Positions 26,301 through 41,300 of a stretch of DNA of 64,000 nucleotides are shown here, piece by piece (position 1 is the first letter of the stretch; each line of letters begins with the position of its first letter). The position numbers and the translations under genes were made by a program. The notes under the pieces were generated by a model. That model worked only from the letters and a program-made list of their open reading frames with translations. It searched no databases and was not told the DNA's origin. Origin of the DNA: Cymodocea nodosa. Lineage: Eukaryota > Streptophyta > Magnoliopsida > Alismatales > Cymodoceaceae. The DNA is taken from assembly GCA_036874045.1 (NCBI GenBank), contig CM072335.1:4174001-4238000 (forward strand), in the 5' to 3' direction.

Positions 26301-29300
26301 TAGAGATTTGATTGTTGTGAGATTTGGGAGAAAATAGAGCAAAAATTCACTTGATTAGGGTTAAGAGTACAACATATATAAGATAATGGCTCTTGATAAA
26401 TGGATACCCATTTACCCAAATACAACTTTGAATACTATAATATTTAGCATTCATACTCCCAATTAAGCCAAAACATATATATCTATCATGTACAGTCTAT
26501 TACATAAAGACTAAAAAATGCTAGCTTCCAATGCCTTGGTAAAGATATTTGCAAGTTGTTTTGAAGATTGGGTACAGGGAGTGGAGATTGAGACTTTCAC
26601 TACCATATCTCATACATAGTGACAATGTACTTCATACGTTCATGAAAGGTTAAATTATTAGTTATGAAAATTGCAGTCTAGTTGTCACATTGCATTTGCA
26701 TGGGCTTAAGTTGTAATCTTGAGCTCCCCAAGCACTGACTTAAGTCACATCATTTTATAGGTAGTTTGTACTATAGAATTACACTCAACTTCGACACTAG
26801 ATCTTGAAACAACATTTTACATGAATACAACAAGAGAATCAACAAAACAAGTGCTCAAGCTACATGACAGCTAGGAATGTTTCATTGATCACAGAGAATG
26901 TGGCTATTTGTCTCTTCAAGGAGTTCCACAAATTGTTTGATTATTTCCCCTCCTTAATGCTCTTGCCTTCCTTTGCCAAGGAATCTACTACTCTATTCCC
27001 CTCTCTATAAATACTTGTCATAGAGGATACTTGGGAAGATAGATCAACAAGTTTGTTGCAAAATCTAGTACGCTTGGCCCTTGGACATTGGCTGTCTACA
27101 ATTGCTTGGTAAAATAGCATTAAGTCTCCACCTTTACTTTGAGAGAAGTATCTGCCTTTCCTTACTAAGATGATGACCATCCCAAAGAGTGTGAGTTTCT
27201 ATCGAAAGGCAGTCTCCTCCTCTATGGTAACCATAAAATGCTGCAAACAAAACTCCATTGTGATTTCTAATGATGCCACCACCTGAAGTGTAAGTGCTGT
27301 CTTCTGCTCTATCATCATTGAACGTCCACCACCCCTGCCTAGTCCTAGACCAAGCCACCCATCTGATTGCTTTAGTAACTTGGTTTACATTTAGGTCAAA
27401 AGCTAGTTAGAAGTTTTTGAAGTTTTGTTTAACACTTCCCTGAACAATCACAAATGAGGTCATTTTGTTGGCTTGAAGAATATCACACCTACCCTTCTAA
27501 CATTCCCAAAGGAGGTTTTCTCATGAAGAATTTCCAACATTTGTAATCAATTCTCTTTGCATCAGAGTGGAGATTCTTATAAACAAAGGACCTCCACTAT
27601 TCCTAATTCTGAATATAAAGATGGAAAATTCTGTTGCATTAGAATGTACAAAGGACTGCCCAATCTCCCGTGCATAATAGGTATTCCGTATAGTCCACAT
27701 GAGCCTTAAATCTGCAGCAAATACACTTAGATGTTAATGAGATGCCTCTATGTTGAATATTCACTTTCGTAGGTAATGCATTGTGATGAAATCGCCAAAG
27801 AAAGATATTTTAATGGGTATGTAGCTTCTCCAATAGCCAACATTCCAATGAATACACTCTCTTTTGCTTTTGATGAGTTCCCATATAGATTCAATAGAGA
27901 GGTCTCCCTCTTTGGACCATACCCATTTGAAAGAGTCATTTTCTCCCAAGATGTTTCTCAACTTGTGTTTGTTGTTGACTCTGATATGGTCCAAAAGCAA
28001 TAAACCTTCCAAAATGTTTTCATTCTTGTGTACCTTCACCGTCATTAGCTTGTTGTGCTCATTGGGGACAGGCACTACCTTTGACAAGGGGCCACCTTTA
28101 GTCCACCATCTAGTCCAAAAGTTTATAAGGCCATTGCCACCCTCCCATTTGGCAAATTCAGCCACCTTATCCCAAGAGAAACTAAGCTTGCGCCAACCCT
28201 TACTATTTTTTGATTGACATGTGTCCAGGGTGTTTCCATGAATTGCAAACCACGCCTTTGACCATATATTTTGCTAATGAAGTATTCTCCACACCATTTT
28301 TATGCATAGAGTTCTCATAACCTTCTGAAAGTTTTGGATGCCCAATTGTCCTTCCAATGATTTGGTAATTTTTTCCCAACTGACTCATTGTCTCTTATGT
28401 TTGTTGAGCTTCCCCAGAGGAAATTGATCTTCTGTAGTTTGTTTAGAACTATAACCAATTGATCATATACACTAAGCAAGTGCATGAGGATGCTTGAAAG
28501 TACATGCCTAATAAGGATAATTTTTCTACCTATAGATAGAATCACAGACTTTTATCTTGCAAACTTTTTGTGAAATTTTTTGCAGTAAATCATTAAAATA
28601 TATGGCTTTAACTCTTCCTTCGTAGATAGGACAACCTTGTTTTGGGTACAAACCCTCAATCTATTCATGGGGCAAAGACCTAAATAAACAAAAAGAGTAC
28701 ATGGGGAGACTAGACCTTACCCTGAAGAAAAAACATAAGCTACAAACAACCCCTAGATTAGCTCCAATACTAGCTTGATGGTTAACTTCCCAAGTGATAA
28801 GGCTATCAATTGAGTGGGGAAGGTTGGCTCACAACTTATAAAATCTCATTGACCCATGCTCTAGGGTCTCTTTGACTTTTGAGGTATTGTAGCTGGCCCT
28901 AAAAGGAGTGAGCTTGCCAACAAGAGTAGTCTCCCCTAGGATCATTTGGATCGCTTGCTTCAAGTCAGATTTGACAATAGTAGTTTTAAGATCCACCCCT
29001 ATATCCTTGGAGGGTTTAATACCATCAAGAATCAACTTAAGCTTAGCAGCAATAGGTAATAGGTTTTGATAAAAGCTAGAGAATGCCATGACAACATTCA
29101 CCTTTTCATCCCTAACAAAGCCATTGCCGCCTACTAGAAATGAGGCAGAGGAAGTGCCATTTGTGTTGAACTTCAAGCACCCTTGATAGGGGGGTTCCTA
29201 AGCATACCACTTCAAAGAGCCCTACTTTGACTAAACACATTTAGTGTTTAATTTTGCAAGGATCTTCCAATCTTAAGTAGATGTGGTTGTAGGTAAGTTT

Positions 29301-32300
29301 GCATTATGAATAATCTCCCTGATCCTCATAGAGGTCCTGCGTAGAATGTTCTTGAAGTTGTCCTTTCTTGACCTAATCTTGACTATGCGCCTTTTCTTCT
29401 AGATCTCCCATAACATTATAGTGTAGCAAATCTTTCTGAAAAGTTGGTACAAGTTGAGAGAGGAGCTCCGTAGACCATGCATCACCCACTCATGCCATTG
29501 GATTGTGTTGGTGAATTGTATATCAAAAACTACTCCCAACCAAATTTGACCAAGGCTAGTCCACTCTCCTTGGAAGAATAAATGTAAGGCTGATTTCTTG
29601 TTTTTGAAACTCAAGCAACAAGGGCATATAGAAGCTTGGTTTATGCCTTTGCACTTCAAATTCATCTCTAACAGGAGCCCATTCCACATCAGTCTCCATA
29701 AGAAGGATAGCTTGGTTGATAGGAATTTGCTCTAGATATTGTTGCCCTAGCTCCTTGGATGTGCCATGGATCTGAAGAATTCCCATGCTAACTTGACAGA
29801 AAAAACTTTGTTGCTATTCCATCTCTAAGCGAAGGTGTCTTCCTCATCCTTAACCTAGCTCAAGCCTTGAACGACCTCCTATTGAAGGTTAGGCAGAAGA
29901 TTAAATCTCTCCAACAAGGCATTCTACACAACAACCTCTCTAACAAGAGTAGATTTGGTGTCAGTAGTAGGTTGAAACCCTTCAATCAAGGAACCTGAGG
30001 GCAATCAACTTGCAGTCCAAAAGTTCATCTTACCCTTACCCTCCTTCTAGATGAGGGATGACTTCATGTCTTGCCAACCTTTAGCTAGCTGTTGAATTTT
30101 GTTAGGGAGGCTAGATTTGAAGGACAAACAATATAGCTGTTGCCAATTCCAAGCTTGTTTCATCCAAAGAGTTCTCATCAGTTTGCTTAGGCTATGAATA
30201 CCCAATCTCACCTCAAACAGCTTCTCAACACACCTGATGTATCCTTATCATCTCTGCAGTACCTCTCCAAAGGAATTAAGCCATAAGTTAGGTTTTCTTC
30301 TAAAAAATACTAGAAGGAACATTAAAACTGTTTATGATGTAAATGGGAATGCTAGAGAGGACATGGCAGATAAGCCTAAATATGTAGAGGATAACCTAAA
30401 TACTTAAAGGGAAAACTACCATGCCTGAATCTTGTGACCTTACCAATCATTTGAATGTGAACCTTAGAAGTATTTTTAGAGACAATAAAGTAACTTTTAT
30501 CCTAGTTTACCTTATACCTTGAGAAAGCCTGTTATTGAGTTAGGAGACCCATCACTTCCTCCAGACTATTTCTCCTCCCATTGAAGAAAAAAATAGTATT
30601 GTCCACATATAGCAAGTGAGAAATAACAAGACTATCAAATCAAATGTTGTACGGAATAATTAGCTTTTCCTTTGCTAGCTTCATTAGGCCACAATGTAAG
30701 ACTATCTTCTACTAGAATGAATAATCCTAGAGGCAATGGGTCTCCTTGACGAAGGACCTTGGATGAGTTGAAAAAAATCAATAGATGCACCATTTAAGAG
30801 AATAGAAAAAGCATTATCTTGGGTTCATCTTTTAATCAACCATATGGATCTATCAAAAAAACCAAACTTTTTCATCGCTACATAGATTGCATCTTACTCT
30901 ATTCTGTCACACATCTTTTCCATATTAAGATTCAGCGTCACATTACCTTGTCTATATTCTTTATCAATTCTTTGCACGAATTCTTGGGTAAGTGCTACAT
31001 TGTCAAAGATACTCCGACCTTTATCAAATACACCTTGCATGTCTGAGATAGCTTTTCCCAAAGTATCATATATGCACCTTACAAAATTGGTTGTAATTAT
31101 TTTGTATCTTACATTACACAAGTTAATGGGCCAAAATTGTTTAAAGTCTATTAGGGTAAGAAAGGTTGCCTTCCACAACCTATCTAGGTTACCACCCTTA
31201 AAGAAGTTTTGAATTGCTTTAGTCATATTTCTCAATGATGTCTCAACAGTGTTGATATAACTCCATTGTCAAGCAATTTGGTCCAAGGACCCAGTCCTTC
31301 CCCATATCAAAAACTATTCCTTTTATTTCATCAGTTGACAGTACTTGGCTTAGCTCTTCATTGTCTCGATCTTGCACTACCAAGGGTAAAATATTCATCA
31401 AGCTCCTATTCCATGCCTCTCTTTTAGTTTTAAGTAATCTTGAATAGTAATTAGTGACCTTATTCTTTAGTACATCTACAACACCATTTGCATCTTAGTC
31501 ATCTGTGCAAAGTAGTTCATTTTCTTCCTCTTTTTCAAAATCATATGGAAATAGTGAGAATTACAATCACTTGCTTTTAGCCACCTAATAAGGATTTTTT
31601 GAGTAAGGAAGATGACTCTTCTATGGCCATTTTCTTGAAGCTCTTTTCAGACCTGGTCCAATCTAGTTGATTTCTCCATATCTGAACCTACTTGCAAGGA
31701 GGATTCTACTTGCTCAACCATAATTTCCAGCTCCCTTCTCTTATTATCTAAATCCCTGAACACTTGCTTATTCTAGAGTTGAAAGTGGCTTTTAAGTTTG
31801 GATGGGTTTTTAGATATATTTTTAATAGGGTAGTTATCCAAGTCCAAATTCCACACACTAGCCACTACTTGTTTAAAATGGTCATGACAAACCTACATAG
31901 TTTGAAACCTAAACAGGGACGGCCCAAGTTTACCATCATGCTATTGTCCAACTGCCTATATTTTCTGCACTACCCTACATGGTTGTTGCATGATGACATA
32001 TAGTTACCAACGTGTTGTCGTTTATCCAACTCTAACTCATCAATGGTGTCATTAAATTCTACCAAACTCCCATAATTCAGACTAACATTGAAGTCACCCC
32101 TAACAATCCATGTTATGTTCCCAACTTCCTCTTTATGTTCGCTAATAAGGTCCATAGTTGTCTATAGGTAACAATGTTGCAAGATGCATAAATCCCTGTG
32201 AAATAGAAGGAATTGCCACCAACACATTTGAAGGAACCAGAAATCACTTATTCTTCATCTATGTGAATGTGAACCTGGATTCCATCCCTCCAAAATAACT

Positions 32301-35300
32301 ATATCTTGTCACTTCCTAATGCAACTCTGTTGTGCTCAATTTGAAGGGCTCTAGCTACAGAATCACATTGGTCAAATTGTAAGAAAGGCTTTATGACTAA
32401 ACAATCTTTATATGATGCTTGAGAATTAAATCTTGAAGATATTATTGGGTGACTTTCTTACCAAGGCCCTTATAGTTCCAAATAAAGAGATACATAAATA
32501 ATAGGGAAGCTAGTAAATTCCCACTCAGCAATCAGGCCCAACCTTGGTTGCCGATTAGCGTGGTTGTCTCTCCCTCATTTGAGAATCTGAAAAATTTAGA
32601 ATATCTCTATCTAAATTTATTTATTGAGGATGTCTTAGAAAATATGATTTGCTTCTTCTATATGATTTTCTAGTTCTCCTTTTAATGTCTTCAAAGTCTA
32701 ATTTATATGACACCTCAACTATCCAATTTAGGGGTTTATCTTTTTCAATATCCATTTTAGTACCCAATTCTAGTGTTTTTTGACCTCCACCTATCTCTTT
32801 GTCATCATCCACTTGATGGGTGTTCCACATCATCCTTTGGATTATTCTATTCACCCTGGACTACTCCCTTGTAAGCATGAGTAGGCCACCCTAGTTTAGA
32901 GACTTGTACACAACAACCCCCCCCCCCAAAATGGGAATCTAAGAAGAAAGACCCAAATAGGAATCTAAGATGAATCAAAGCTAGGAGGGAAAGGAGACCA
33001 TCGAAATACAACCATCTTCTTGTCATTAATTTACCAAGACTTCTTAACATAAACTTCAGTGAAGCCCTCCCTATTCTAAAATTTGAGGAACGCATATCTA
33101 GGGTCTAGTGCTATCAGAAAGAACTTCTTAGAGGTGTCAATCTGTTTCAATGAAGCTAAGATTTTAGCCATAGGTGGTCTAATCAAGAAGAACCTACCAA
33201 CCAGTTTCTAGTGAAGAGCCCCTACTAAAGTTGTCACTTCCTTTACTGAGAAGACCACCATCTGTTCTCCATTCACCACACTAGGTTTCCTAATTGAGAC
33301 CTCCAGGAAGTTCAACGAGATCAAAACGATGGTTGGTGTGAGTTAATCTCTTGACGTCATTACTCAAGGGTCGAAGAAAGTGTTTGGGGAGAGAGGAGGA
33401 GAATCCATCCCCCTTGAAGGGGTGCCTTTGACATTGAATCAACAACACCTAGGGCTTGAAAGGTCACATCAACAACATCTAGGGTTCACCCCTAATATTG
33501 AATATTATGATTAGAACCAGGTATATCTCTTAACAAAAATAACCTAATAAATCCTAGACACCTTATCTCCTATATAGCCTTAGTCAAAATAAACTTGAAC
33601 CTTTGAATGTCCATATCTTTGGTATATAATCCCTTTGTTAGAGAAAAATAATGTATTAGGGTTTAGGTATGTAGGAGGCTTTAGTCTTACATTATTAATA
33701 TGTTATTTATTTTCTTTATGTAATCTTTATAAATAGAAGTTTTATGTTTACTTATGATTCACTTCCACTATTTTTTGTGTTTCAAAATGATATTAAAGCT
33801 TAGATTTTAAGAGTCTAAAAAATGTAAGAGTTTTAGGTAGAGTGGTGGAAACCCTAAAAACACCCTCTTCCCAATTACCACTGTTGTCAAGCCCTTTTAA
33901 ACCCATTGACACTCCACCTGTTGCATTGGGCTCTCCTATTCCTCCACATCTTGTCTCTATCATCACCCAAGTCTTTCTTTCAATTCCGCTACTCTCTACC
34001 TTCTTTTGCTTCCAATCTCTTATGTATCTTGTGAGCATTGTTGTGGTAGTCATTGACTATCTAGATTGTCACTACCTTTCCCTTATGTCGAACCCCTAAT
34101 TTGGCTCCAACAACATCATTTGCCAATTTAATGCTCTCCTCTAGGCCTTTTAACTCTATGTTGTCGCTGTGTCTACTTGTGAGGAGATCATTGCCTCTCC
34201 ACCCTTTGTTGTTGCTATTCACTACTTGATCCCAAATCATCTGCTAGTGCTTGGTTTACCCTTTGTTAGGGTTGCTGGCTATCTCCACCTATGGCCAATT
34301 TTCTCCTTCCTCCTTGTCAATTTGATTGTCTTCTAATTAAAGAGGAGGTTTAGAGCATGTTAAAAAAAAAAAGAGAGAGAAAGGAAAAAAAATAAAGAGG
34401 AAAGAGGGAAAAGGAAAAGGAAAAAAAAGGGAAGAGGACGAAAGAGAAAGAATGAGAAAAAAGAGAGAAAAAAATGGTGGAAGTTCAAAAAAAAGAAAAA
34501 GGAAAAAATAGAATAAGTTGTTTGATTATCAATCTCTAATTAAGTTAGTTTAATACTTCATTATTAATCTTTAATTAAGTTGGTTATATTTTTCTCATGT
34601 AAGTATCAATATTGTGATTGTGTTATTTCATCAAAGTTTTTGTGTTCTTCACCAGATTTGAGGTTTGTGGAATACCTTAAGTAAGAATCTACACCTTATT
34701 AGATAATTGATGATGTTTATATTAATATTGTTAAACATTATAGTAATAATATTGCACTATATTATTCTTTGTATGTGTAGATACACGTATGTTTATTGAC
34801 TCTAATGATGCCAACATTATATTAGTGTTTACACCTATTATAGTGTAGTCAACTAGGGTTTGACCATTTTCTTGCTCACACAGCATTGCTACATCTAGTT
34901 ATGTCTGCCTGTTATGTATCTCCTCGTTTATTTTGTTTTAATTTGCTTATATTTAAGTTTGTTGCAAGTTTGATACTCCAACTGAAGGGAGAATGTTAGA
35001 AAAAAATAATATATTAGGATTTAGGTGTGTGTAGGCATTTAGTTTCACATTGTCTAAATGTTATTTATCTTACCTAACCTCTATAAATAGAAGTCTTATG
35101 TTTGCTTATAAATAACAATTCACTTCCACTATTTCTTGTATTTCAACATCCCTTTTTTGATGCATTCTTTACATAGGCAAGTACGTGAAATGTACCTACA
35201 TAATAAACTTTTTTAGGTTCATGCGTCAATTGATTAAGTCAACTGCATATACAATATTTGGCCTAATCATAATGAGATAAATCAACTTTCCAATTAACCT

Positions 35301-38300
35301 TCTGTATTATTGTAGGTCTTCTACCACCTTAAATGAACTATCCCAAAAAGGTGAATTTTACTCTATAGGTGTGTTTTCAAGTTTGCAACTTAAGAGACCA
35401 ATCTTTTGTAATAAATTCAATGCATATTTCTTTTCAGAGATGGTCATTTTCCCTTGTGTATATGCAAATTCTATCCTTGGAAAATATTTGGGTTTTTCTG
35501 TCTTTAGTAGAAAAGGACTTTCCATAATAGGTCTTTGTGTCTTTGATGGCCACTGCATCACTACTTGTTAATAGAATGTTATCAATATAGACAACTAGTA
35601 CAACACATCCTATAGTTGTTTTCCTATAAAAAGCAATATTTCACTACACACTATTTGAAGCCACCTTCAATCATAACTGTGTTGAATTTTTCAAACCATG
35701 TACATGAACTCTATTTAAAATCATAGATTGCCTTCTTGAATTTACATAGTAGATTCTTCCTTTAAGGATCATACATTGGAGTTTCTTCGTAAAGTTTTGT
35801 TCATGTAAATCACTATAAAAGAAGAAATTTTTTACATCCAATTGATTTAGCTCTCAGGAGTGATTTATAGTATGGGATAGAAGAACACAAATGGAGTTGA
35901 GACATGCAATTGATGAAAAAGTCTTAGCATAGTTAACCTTTTATGTTTGAGTAAAGCTACAAGTAACCAATCGTGTTTTGTATCTAACCATCAAACTTGT
36001 GCTAATGGTTAATACTTACCTGTAATTAACTACACTAGCCTCAACAAGACAAGGTACCAAATCCCATGTGTCATGGGTGCACAAGGCTTTTACTTCCTCA
36101 TCTATAGCAACCTTTCAATGTGGTAGTTGTAATATCTCTTAATTATTCCTAGGATAATGCAAAATTATGATAGACCAAGTTAAGGTGATTATAAGAAATA
36201 AAGTTGAAAATAGGATGTGAGGTACTAGATCTTTTACCTTTCCTTTAGATAATAGGGATGCCAAGATTTGAACTAGGTACAATAGGTGTGTAAGGATCTA
36301 CGTGCGTGTTTGAGGATAGTTTAGTCAAGGGAGGCAATGGTTGACTAGTTGATATACCTACGATGAACAAGAAGTTTGGTTCCTTTCCATCTCTAAATCA
36401 TCAGCAATGAATATTGGCATCTGTAAACTAGGGAAATCATTGAGTCCAATCTCAACATCAAAGTATGGAGTAAATTCAAAAAAGGTAGCATTGGCAAAAA
36501 TGTAGTATCTCTTGGTTGGAGGATGAAAATACTTGTATCTCTTTTAAGTATAAGAATAACCAACAAAAACACATTTTAAATCTTTAAGAGACAAATTATC
36601 CAACCTTGAGGACAAGTTTTGAACAAAAACAACACATTCAAAAACTTTAGGAGGAATAGAGAATAATTTAAGGTTGGGATAAAGGTGGTGAAGGAGAATT
36701 TCATAATCAAGAGGAGTTTAAATTGGATGATTTATGAGATAAGAAATTGTAAAAATAACATTTGACCAAAATTTTTTTGACATTTTCATCTATAATAATA
36801 ATGTGCAAGCAACATCAAGAAGATAACAATATTTCCTTTCAACCACTCTATTCTATCAAGAAGCATGTAGCCGTGTAATTTGTTGAATAACATTGAGAGG
36901 AGCGTAGAAAAAATCAAAGAGAGATATAGAATATGACTTAGATCCTAAATATCAGAAAACTCTTATCAAGCATTGATTAAAGTTGATCAAAGGTGGTATC
37001 CCCAACTAAAGTGATTCATACTCAAACAAAGAGAGATATCTAAGGAAGGATTTGCTGCAACTTCCTATAGAAAGAATGTTTGAGATGATAATATCATAAA
37101 AGTTGTGACTCAGAAACAGTCAGTAGGGTAACCAATTCACAAGGCAAATCATCACAAATAAGCTTGTAAACATTGTCACCTTGTCTGTAGCCTAAACCAA
37201 TCCTCGTTTTCATTTGCAAATCTTAAAAGATATAATAGAAGGAAAAAAAGGTGATTGAGTAGGAGAGTTGAATAGTTATAGGCGGCAATATCATAAAAGG
37301 ATGTTTGAGATGATAATATCACAAAAATGATGACTCAGAAACAATCAATTGGGCAACCAATACACATGGCAGGTTATCACAAACAAGCCTATAAACGTCC
37401 TTGTTTTTGTTTGTAAATCTTAAAAGGTATGATAGAAGGGAAAATCAGGTAGAATTTTGTTAAGTCTAATCTTAGGAAAAGCTTGAATTGTGCCTTCTCT
37501 AGAAACAGAAGATGATTGACCATGAGCTATTGTAATAGAGGTAATATCAAGAAGGTTATGTAAGCAATTATTATGTGGGATAAGACACTTAAGTCTATAA
37601 TCTAAGAACCATCACCTTTAGCTATCATAGTCTATCCCATACTTTAAAAGTCAAAGCAACTGCAATTATAGAAGAGAGAGTAGCTTGTAGTTGCATAAAA
37701 TGCTATTAGTCTACCTTGGAGGTGGTAATCATCGTAGAGTCCTTAGTTCTGGTAGTAGAGGGAGTATCTATAACTAGAGGAGTTGGAGTCTTAATAGCTA
37801 CATGAGTACAAGGATGCTATCTAAATTTGTCCTAGTATTGCTTAGAGATGTGATTGTTGCAACCACATTACTAGTAGTTGACAACCCTTGTTACCTATAG
37901 TAGTAGAAGATTTTCCTCGACCCCTTGTAGTTGCCATGGCAAAAGGCTCACTATAGGGATTGTGGTTGGCAATACATAGCACCCATTCAAAGGTTGTGGA
38001 CAAATTTGGAAGAAAGCCGTTACCTAAAATTTGCCTTCAATTCTAGATGACACGGGGAAAGTGGACCACTCTATTGGAAAGTGGTATTCTTCCTGGTTTG
38101 ATTCTATAAGCTAAGAAAGTGGACCACTCTATTGTGCCACCCCATCCAACTTTGGTTACAGGAACTTTGCTTTAGTTTTTAGTGTTTTGAGAACTGTCAA
38201 TCCTTCTGTTTCACCAACAAAAAGCATTGCCACTCCATAAACCCACCCAAGTATTCTGAGATACATCATGAAGCTTATCCTGATTCATAGCATCTTTTCA

Positions 38301-41300
38301 AGAGACACAAATAAAGTGTTCAATAATGGTATTGATTGAGGTCAATTCTTTTAGCATAGGTAGATCCACATGCATGCTTCTCTGCTGGGTGCATTCCATA
38401 TCATCTTAGAGTTTTTTGAGTGGCTTAAGTTGCTGTTGATGATTGTCCCAATTAGTGCATGCTTTGGTAGCTTGTCAATGACCCAAACCTCTACATCTCC
38501 AACAAACCATCTGATTGCGACACTCTTTCACAAGATGCCCCCTTTTGTAGCATGTGAGACATACTATGATGGCCTTTGATGAAGCCTCACTACGGTAGGA
38601 ACCATATTGGACCAGAAGACAACCTCATCTACCATTATTCTTCTACCAAGCACAAGTACATTTGCACTAGTAGCCGCACCACATTATGTGGATTTGCATC
38701 TCTAGAAATATAGTATGGTATCATGTGAGTGTTATACATGTTATTGAATATGTATGTAACTATACATCCTATAAAATGATCATTTTCCTCCAAAATTCAA
38801 TGGTTAATTACGACCATAAAATAGCACCTTAAGCACTTTTGCTAAAACTGAACATGTTTATGGGTCGTTCTTTCTTGAGGAATTGCTTTTTCATAGTTGA
38901 GTTTTATAATTTTTTCTGTTTTCATGGTTGCTTCTGTTGCCATTGCCAATTGTAGGAAACATCGCATAAGGACTTATCCATACTGTCGAAGGCATCTTTT
39001 GAATTGTTAAAATTTAGGATTCTTCCAAGGGCACATTTGGAAAAGTGCATTACTTTGCTTTCTTCTTTTGTTCGTGACTCTAACTGGCGAACCAGATTTT
39101 CATCTCTTTCATACTTGAGAGCATTCATGTACAGGTATAAATAGTTGAAATATTGTGTGGTTTGTTGGAAAAAGCATATCTGTGCTATTTCTTTCATTAT
39201 ATGAAAAATTCTAGTTGCATTGTATCTTTGTTTGTCCCCTTTACTCTTTCCATTTTACAGCTTATTAAGGTGCTTTTCTTTATGTCATGAAAATGAAATG
39301 ATCATTACAAGACATAGTAATTAATGAGTCATGCTACAAAATTATGAGAAAGGATAATTGTGTAGAGACAAAGACATGCAACTAAAATCATAGAAAATCA
39401 ATTTCGGTTTATGCTATGCCAAAAATAGAAATTATTCATTTACTTAGGCAAGTAGTAGAAAATTTTTAGAGTTAGAAAAAAGATTTGCATATGATTTTCT
39501 TTGATTTAGAAAAATTTTATGATAGGATATCTAAAAATCTATTGTGGTGGGCATTGGAAAGAAAAGTACCATATAGGATTATTAATATTATAAATGATAA
39601 AGTAATTACTAATGTTAAAACTAAAAGATGAGAAATTAAGAAATTTCTAATAAACATAGGTTTATACTTGTTTGTCTTAGTTGTAGTGAAGTAAGAAAAT
39701 TTAATGAGGAATTCTTTAATGTATGTTATTTGTTGATGACATAGTTTTGGTTGACAAAAGTAATGTAGGAATTAGTTCTAAATTGGAATTATGGGGAGAA
39801 TTTAAAGTTCAAAGGATTCAAGAGAAATAGAAATAATAATAAATACATGCAATTAGATGTTCATGAGATCTTAGGATCTATGACAAATGACAACAAAGAA
39901 ATTACCGAAGATGTTATTCATAGGATTAAAGTAGAGTGGATGAAATGGAAAAATATTTTTGGAGTACTATGTGACAAGTAGATACTTTTAAAATTAAAAG
40001 GAAACCTTTATAAAACTATTTGTTGGAATATAAAAAATAGGGTGGAAGTTGTATATCTTCATAAGCAAATGAGGCCTTTATATATTAGAGGCTACATAGA
40101 AGGGACAAACATCACTTTGGCAATGTAAAACTAAAATCGTTTATAATGCAAAACCCTAATACATTATTTACTCTCATACTCCCCTTTAGGTTGGAGCATT
40201 CAGCTTACAATAAATTCAATAACAACTCAACAAACATAACAAGAAATACTAGATACATAGAAGACTAAAAACCAATTGTTATAAGTGGAAGTAGCAACGA
40301 TAGAAGACTAAAAACTAATTATTATAAGTGGAAGTAGCAACAGCAGGTAGTAGTAGTAAACCTTTGTAGAGAGGCAATAGCATAAGAAAACCTTTAATCA
40401 TGTAGAGGTAGCAACAATAAAGAACCTTCAACCATGTGAAGGTGGTAGTGGTAGAGAAATTTGAGATAAATTTTAAAACTAATCTTAGACATTAGTAGAA
40501 TAACCATAGGGTAATACAATTTGAGATAGTAGAATAGATAAACACGTGGTTTATCATCAAAAGGTGGGTAGATAGATGTGAATTACCTTCAAGATTTATT
40601 TTGAATTCTTTTTTTTTCTTTCTAATTTTTTACTTTCATCATTTTTTTCTAATTTTTTATGTGATAATAATTTTTCTATCCCCTTTTCTCTCTTTCTTCA
40701 TTTCTTTCCTTTCCCTTCCTCTTTTCCCCTCATTTTTTTCCTTTTTTTTCTCAATTTTCTCTCTCCTCCTTTTTGAATCTTCTTTTTTTTCTTTTCTCTT
40801 TATTTCTTCTCTTTTTTTCTTTTCTCTTTATTTCTTCTCTTTTTTTCTTTTCTTTTCTTTCCTTTCCTCCTCTTCTATTCTCCCCCTTCATTGACAACTC
40901 ATTCATCTACAACCCTAATGACTATAGGTGGCAATAGTGATGACATTGAAGGTAGTAGAGCTAGTAGACAAAAATGCCAAAGCCATCAATGGTGTATGGT
41001 GGCGTCAAGGAGAGGTTTTCTAGAGAGTTCAACAACAGACAGAAAGTGGGGATGACTAAGCAACAACATTTGTGAGATAATTATTTTTCTTTTGTTGCTA
41101 TTTATAATTATTTTTAAAAGTTATCTATCAAGTTAATTCAGATATTCTCTTCCACAAGATCTCTTCTTATTGAATCAGAGTTTGGAAGGTTTTGTGTCAT
41201 GCTATTTTATAGAAAACAAACATTTTTTTTTCAATATACAACATTAACAGCAATGTCATAATCCTACAATGTGACTTTTCCGAGACGTTTCACCATCTAT

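Larger units (their letters stand above)
26140..38955 (+). other. PA200 giant intron, 12,816 bp
   Basis: Donor TTACAG|GTTTTT after IFSLQ, acceptor CAATTGTAG before [10 protein letters not shown], phase 0. Filled almost end to end with Copia and LINE sequence in minus orientation, plus one short plus-strand LTR element. The acceptor side (38.1-38.9 kb) holds a decayed double zinc-knuckle fragment. Confidence 0.9.

Noticed and set aside
38922-39197. 91-codon minus-strand open frame
   Set aside because: It is the antisense of the PA200 exon 38956-39134; no domain of its own.
40601-40894. 97-codon Phe/Ser-rich plus-strand frame
   Set aside because: Produced by the pyrimidine tract; no signal beyond composition.
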